Source: an uncultured Eubacteriales bacterium
GTDB taxonomy: Bacteria > Bacillota > Clostridia > Oscillospirales > Acutalibacteraceae
Assembly: GCA_905198155.1 (NCBI GenBank)
Contig: CAJKBQ010000010.1
Coordinates: forward strand, 21,286-85,285
Direction: 5' to 3'
Length of the DNA: 64,000 bases
The notes under the pieces were generated by a model. That model had not been told where the DNA came from, did not search any database, and saw nothing but the letters and a program-made list of their open reading frames with translations. The first letter of the stretch is position 1, and every line of letters starts with the position of its first letter. The translations under genes and the position numbers were made by a program. This document shows positions 61,254-64,000 of the stretch, in pieces.

Positions 61254-61365
61254 GCAGTCCTCCTTTCCGGGCAGCCGAACAGCAACACTTGTATTCCACA
61301 ACAAGTATATCACTGTCTCGCCCTGTTGTCATGTATGCGGCGGAGATATGCCCCGCCGCCTGGGA

Positions 61366-61542
61366 CTACGCCCCCGCAGATTCCGATTTCATCAGGCGCA
61401 GAAGGACGCAGCCCAATGTGTTCTGCGTCTCCTCCTTGAATACCGGTTCAACAATAAACGACCTGTTGCCGAAGCGATAGGTCGTTTTCTCTTTCAAATC
61501 ATGTTTCGCTTTTTCACCGGGTTTTGTCTGCTTTTCCTGCAT
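61366..61542 (-). CDS. TnpW-like small transposon protein
   Basis: A 58-residue frame starts six bases after AAGGAGG and reads MQEKQTKPGEKAKHDLKEKT, then TYRFGNRSFIVEPVFKEETQ and a LGCVLLRLMKSE end. The pattern Y-R-F/I-G-x-x-x-F/Y-I-V followed by F-K-E-E and a C-terminal helix is that of the TnpW family found beside serine recombinases in clostridial elements (family knowledge; function unknown). It lies directly upstream of the recombinase gene in the same direction. Confidence 0.75.
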   Translation of the reverse strand: MQEKQTKPGEKAKHDLKEKTTYRFGNRSFIVEPVFKEETQNTLGCVLLRLMKSESAGA

Positions 61543-61582
61543 GGATTACCTCCTTATGGTTGAATTGAAGCTGTGCAGGCGG

Positions 61583-62359
61583 TCAGAACTTCATGGGAAG
61601 GGTCGAATGCCTGCGCCTGCCGTTGTAAATGCGGTAGAACAGGTTGACGTAGCGCTTTACGCCCCGCAGTTCCTTTTCCGTCTTGCCCGCCGCGTAAACA
61701 AACTTGGGCTCGTAGGCGCGGAGGCCGTAAATGAGCCGCTCCCGGTCGTACTCGCCGTGGTACAGCTCCACGAAGTGGACGATGCCCTGAATCACCTCGG
61801 CTCGGAGGGAATCAGGGTCGCCGCCCCAGGCTTCCAGCAGGATGGTGAGCGCTTCCTTGTAAACCTCTGCGCCGACGCGCTTGAACTCCGCAAAGGCGGT
61901 GTTGATGCAGAGGATGCGTCCCGTGCCGCCGCCCCGCTCAAAGCCCACATGAAATCCTACGTCCTCGGTCGCTTCGTAAAACTCGCCCGACGCCTTATCC
62001 TCTCCGCGAAGATTGGCGCGGAGCCTGGCGCTGGGCGTCAGGGCTGCGGAGTAGCCGGTCTGCATGGCAAACAGCAGGGCTTCCTCAGCCTCTGTCATAC
62101 CGTAGTACACCTTACAGAGGATCGGCAGGTCGTTGTTGCCGTTCATGTGCTTGCGCGCCACAATAGTATGTTGCCCGTCAAACACATAATAGTGACCGTC
62201 ACGAAAGCTAACCTTCGGTTCGTTGGCGATACGCTCATTGAACCCGGCCACGATCTTTGCCACACGCTCGGTGTTCAGCTTGCGCTGGTACGCATCGGGA
62301 ATCTCCAAATCCCGGCTGCTGACCTCCATCAGCTTGTAGAGTGTCTTAATGCTGTTCAT
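61583..62359 (-). CDS. DUF6551/ParB-like nuclease-fold protein
   Basis: The 258-residue protein starts at ATG 62359 (MNSIKTLYKLMEVSSRDLEI) and has a ParB/sulfiredoxin-like core: PDAYQRKLNTERVAKIVAGF, then VSFRDGHYYVFDGQHTIVAR, in which DGQHT is the ParB-fold catalytic-site-like motif. Helices follow. Such proteins accompany ParB in conjugative elements. Its start overlaps the end of the parB-like gene by 14 bases. The role is probably element maintenance or a nucleotide-dependent DNA function (inference). Confidence 0.7.
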   Translation of the reverse strand: MNSIKTLYKLMEVSSRDLEIPDAYQRKLNTERVAKIVAGFNERIANEPKVSFRDGHYYVFDGQHTIVARKHMNGNNDLPILCKVYYGMTEAEEALLFAMQTGYSAALTPSARLRANLRGEDKASGEFYEATEDVGFHVGFERGGGTGRILCINTAFAEFKRVGAEVYKEALTILLEAWGGDPDSLRAEVIQGIVHFVELYHGEYDRERLIYGLRAYEPKFVYAAGKTEKELRGVKRYVNLFYRIYNGRRRHSTLPMKF

Positions 62360-63278
62360 TGTCTGTTTCTCCTTCCAATTTGAGAATGTATTGTTTTGGC
62401 TCCTGCATGATTTCAATGACCTGATCTTTGTAGTCCGGCTTTTCCAATAGACCGGGGAAGTTCGTAAAAAGCACGTCGCATGTCTCGACCATGTTCCGCG
62501 CCGTATAGCGCAGGCTTACCAGTGCCGAATCCTCCGTGACGCGCTTGGAGTCCTTCATATCCTCATAGCTTTTGTCGATAGTCGCATAAACCTCTTGCTG
62601 GCGCTTTGTGCCGCTCCGGGCAGACTCCTTATCTGCTTTGGGCTTCTTTTCCGGGATCACCCTGAGCTGCTCCGCTTTTTCCCGGCGCTCCTCGGGGGCA
62701 GCCTTGGCGATAGCCGCAACGTCGGTCTCGCGGGGCTTGTATTTGCCCAGCAGCAGGTCGTTCTTGATGCCGGGAAGGACTTCCTCGGCGGCATTGACGC
62801 CTTTGGCGTATAGGTCTGCCCGCATAACATAGCTCTCGCTCGTTTTTGTATCCTCAGCTATTTGAGCACGTGTCATGTGTGAAGAAATCAACGGTTCGTT
62901 TTGAACCGTTGATTTTACCTGCCCGCTTTTACGGTCTCCGCCGTGTGCTTTTTTCTCAGCGTCATACCGTTCGCCTATGAGATATTTCTTCTGCTGGGGT
63001 GTCAGATTTCGCCGTCCGAGCTGGTTCTTGCAAATCCAGGAAAGGGCTTCGTAGCGGTTGCTGAACTGCTTTTCATGGGTGCGGAACTCGATACCCGGAT
63101 GCGCCTGCGCGATGCGGTAGCGGTTGTGACCGTCCACAATCGTATCGTTCCAGACAATGAGGGGCATGAGCACCAGCCCTTCCTCTAAGATGTTTTCTTC
63201 CAGCTGGGAAAGCTCGTCATCTGTCAGCGGCGGGCATTTTGCCTCAAATTCAGGGTCTATGGTCAATACGGGATTCAT
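62346..63278 (-). CDS. ParB-like N-terminal domain protein
   Basis: The 310-residue protein has a ParB N-terminal domain (PPLTDDELSQLEENILEEGL, then LIVWNDTIVDGHNRYRIAQA, with the DGHNR motif). A helix-turn-helix region follows (LGRRNLTPQQKKYLIGERYD; SHMTRAQIAEDTKTSESYVM), and the tail is charged. Element-borne ParB-like proteins act in partitioning or regulation. The ATG overlaps the mazF stop by one base (TAATG), so the two are translationally coupled. Confidence 0.8.
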   Translation of the reverse strand: MNPVLTIDPEFEAKCPPLTDDELSQLEENILEEGLVLMPLIVWNDTIVDGHNRYRIAQAHPGIEFRTHEKQFSNRYEALSWICKNQLGRRNLTPQQKKYLIGERYDAEKKAHGGDRKSGQVKSTVQNEPLISSHMTRAQIAEDTKTSESYVMRADLYAKGVNAAEEVLPGIKNDLLLGKYKPRETDVAAIAKAAPEERREKAEQLRVIPEKKPKADKESARSGTKRQQEVYATIDKSYEDMKDSKRVTEDSALVSLRYTARNMVETCDVLFTNFPGLLEKPDYKDQVIEIMQEPKQYILKLEGETDNEQH

Positions 63279-63658
63279 TACGGAGCCTCCATTTCCTCGG
63301 GGACGTACAGCCCGAGAGCTTCCTCGATGGCTTCCCCGATCTCATCCATCTGCTGCCGGGTCATCCTGCCCAGGTACTTCTTCACGCGCTGCTTGTCGAT
63401 GGTCTTGATCTGCTCCAGCAGCACCATACCGGGAAGCTCCAGCCCGTGGATGCGCTCGGCGTAGTAGTGGGTAGGCTGGGACGGCTTCTTGCCGGCCTTG
63501 GACGTGATGGGCGCGACGATCAGCGTGGGGCAGTAGTAGTTGCCGGTGTTGTTTTGCAGGACGACCACAGGGCGGGTGCCGCCCTGCTCGGAGCCTATGT
63601 AGGGGTCGAGGTTGGCAAGGTACACGTCGCCCCTGCGGTAAATCCAGTTTTCCTTCAT
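63278..63658 (-). CDS. MazF/PemK-type toxin endoribonuclease
   Basis: The 126-residue protein starts at ATG 63658 (GGAG seven bases upstream) and has the PemK/MazF core: WIYRRGDVYLANLDPYIGSE, then QGGTRPVVVLQNNTGNYYCP, TLIVAPITSKAGKKPSQPTH and VLLEQIKTIDKQRVKKYLGR. MazF toxins cut mRNA at short sites and are held by an antitoxin. No clear antitoxin gene precedes it in the window. A second in-frame ATG at 63754, also with AAGGAG, would add 32 residues. It belongs to the parB-like operon. Confidence 0.85.
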   Translation of the reverse strand: MKENWIYRRGDVYLANLDPYIGSEQGGTRPVVVLQNNTGNYYCPTLIVAPITSKAGKKPSQPTHYYAERIHGLELPGMVLLEQIKTIDKQRVKKYLGRMTRQQMDEIGEAIEEALGLYVPEEMEAP

Positions 63659-63754
63659 GCGGCTTCTCCGTTCCTTTCTTTCGATATTCCTCAAAGCGAG
63701 AAAGCAGGTCATATCCGTATATCTCTCGTTGTTGTATCTGTCCTGTGCGTTCAT

Positions 63755-64000
63755 ATTGCGTCTCCTTGTCTTTTGTCATTTTGGTTTTTCGGGTATGTAT
63801 GCTCTCTATTTGTCCTCGACGCCCCGAGAGCAGGGAGAGCATCAGACGGCGGTGTGCTGCACCGCTCCATAGGAATCGAACCTCCCCGCCTTCCTTGTGG
63901 CCGGGCCGCGAATTACGGAAGTATCATTGTCCCCAACACCTGTCATCGCCTCCACCGGGAGCAGCCCGGCTTTTATCGTGTAAGTTGTATCGCTCGCTCA
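63755..64000. other. Right-edge region without a confident gene
   Basis: Two short minus-strand frames exist. One starts at 63779 (MTKDKETQYERTGQIQQREI) and overlaps the start of mazF in another frame. The other ends at 63843 and reads TYTIKAGLLPVEAMTGVGDN from near the window edge. Neither can be assigned. An antitoxin for mazF could lie here or beyond the edge. Confidence 0.3.

Larger units (their letters stand above)
59483..64000. mobile_element. End of an integrative element (runs off the right edge)
   Basis: From the second tRNA repeat onward all genes are of the mobile-element kind and point the same way: a large serine recombinase, a TnpW-like protein, a DUF6551/ParB-like pair and a MazF-type toxin. 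Base composition is lower in GC than the left-hand backbone. The other end is not in the window. Confidence 0.65.

Noticed and set aside
63870..63905. tRNA-like T-arm (GGTTCGATTCC on the minus strand)
   Set aside because: No anticodon arm or acceptor pairing can be built around it, and the T stem itself has mismatches.
1..64000. CRISPR array
   Set aside because: No set of regularly spaced short direct repeats was seen. The only tandem repeats are the 495-bp duplication and the 11-bp palindromes.

Overview
The window reads as a chromosomal segment of a high-GC Gram-positive gut Clostridium-type bacterium (Oscillospiraceae-like; inference). Signs are strong GGAGG-type ribosome sites, lipobox and SPxTG surface proteins, TTGACA/TATAAT promoters with 17-bp spacers, a guanine riboswitch in front of xpt, a UPF0735-type ACT regulator beside hom-thrB-lysC, and many AraC-regulated glycan genes. 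It is a mosaic: a GC-rich backbone interrupted by lower-GC accessory DNA and gene remnants.

Layout. 1-9.0 kb: a DUF5131 protein, the sbcDC nuclease operon (minus) and the divergent threonine/lysine-branch operon ACT-hom-thrB-lysC, where lysC has an internal start for a beta subunit. 9.0-15.2 kb: a flavodoxin gene split by a FAD-oxidoreductase/AraC module, an AlkZ-related gene, and decayed iron-type ABC permease and MBL-fold genes. 15.2-26.0 kb: regulators (LacI, LysR, several AraC), an EamA transporter, a GH28-like and a GH39-like gene, a second FAD oxidoreductase and a proB whose start is frameshifted. 26.0-38.1 kb: an accessory island. It holds a 126-bp MITE-like element, an internally deleted IS3, and a surface-protein operon (two lipoproteins, a small protein, a zinc-ribbon protein and a sortase substrate) next to an XRE plus membrane-LuxR regulator pair. 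The LuxR gene contains a 495-bp in-frame tandem duplication. The island ends in fragments of conjugative and prophage genes, with a two-gene LOG/DUF1097 cassette between two phage tail-gene fragments.

38.1-44 kb: sufU, a 5'-truncated sufS, an orphan protein, a stand-alone E2-type acyltransferase fold, and YitT and MFS membrane proteins. 43.8-49.8 kb: a guanine-riboswitch operon of xpt plus a complete BMP-type nucleoside ABC importer, linking purine salvage and uptake. 49.8-59.1 kb: a glycan region with AraC, a clan GH-A hydrolase, a CBS protein, a lactonase-fold protein, an orphan sugar-binding lipoprotein, a GH95 fucosidase and a GH10-like lipoprotein-type hydrolase. 59.2 kb to the end: tRNA-Leu(CAG) with a second copy of its 3' end 159 bp away, then the end of an integrative element (large serine recombinase, TnpW-like protein, ParB-like proteins, MazF toxin) that runs off the right edge.

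The best candidates for undescribed biology are the membrane-LuxR-linked surface operon with its tandem 11-bp sites and intragenic duplication, and the LOG/DUF1097 cassette, which has its own promoter and terminator and sits like a phage moron. All family names come from reading the protein sequences; no search was run.
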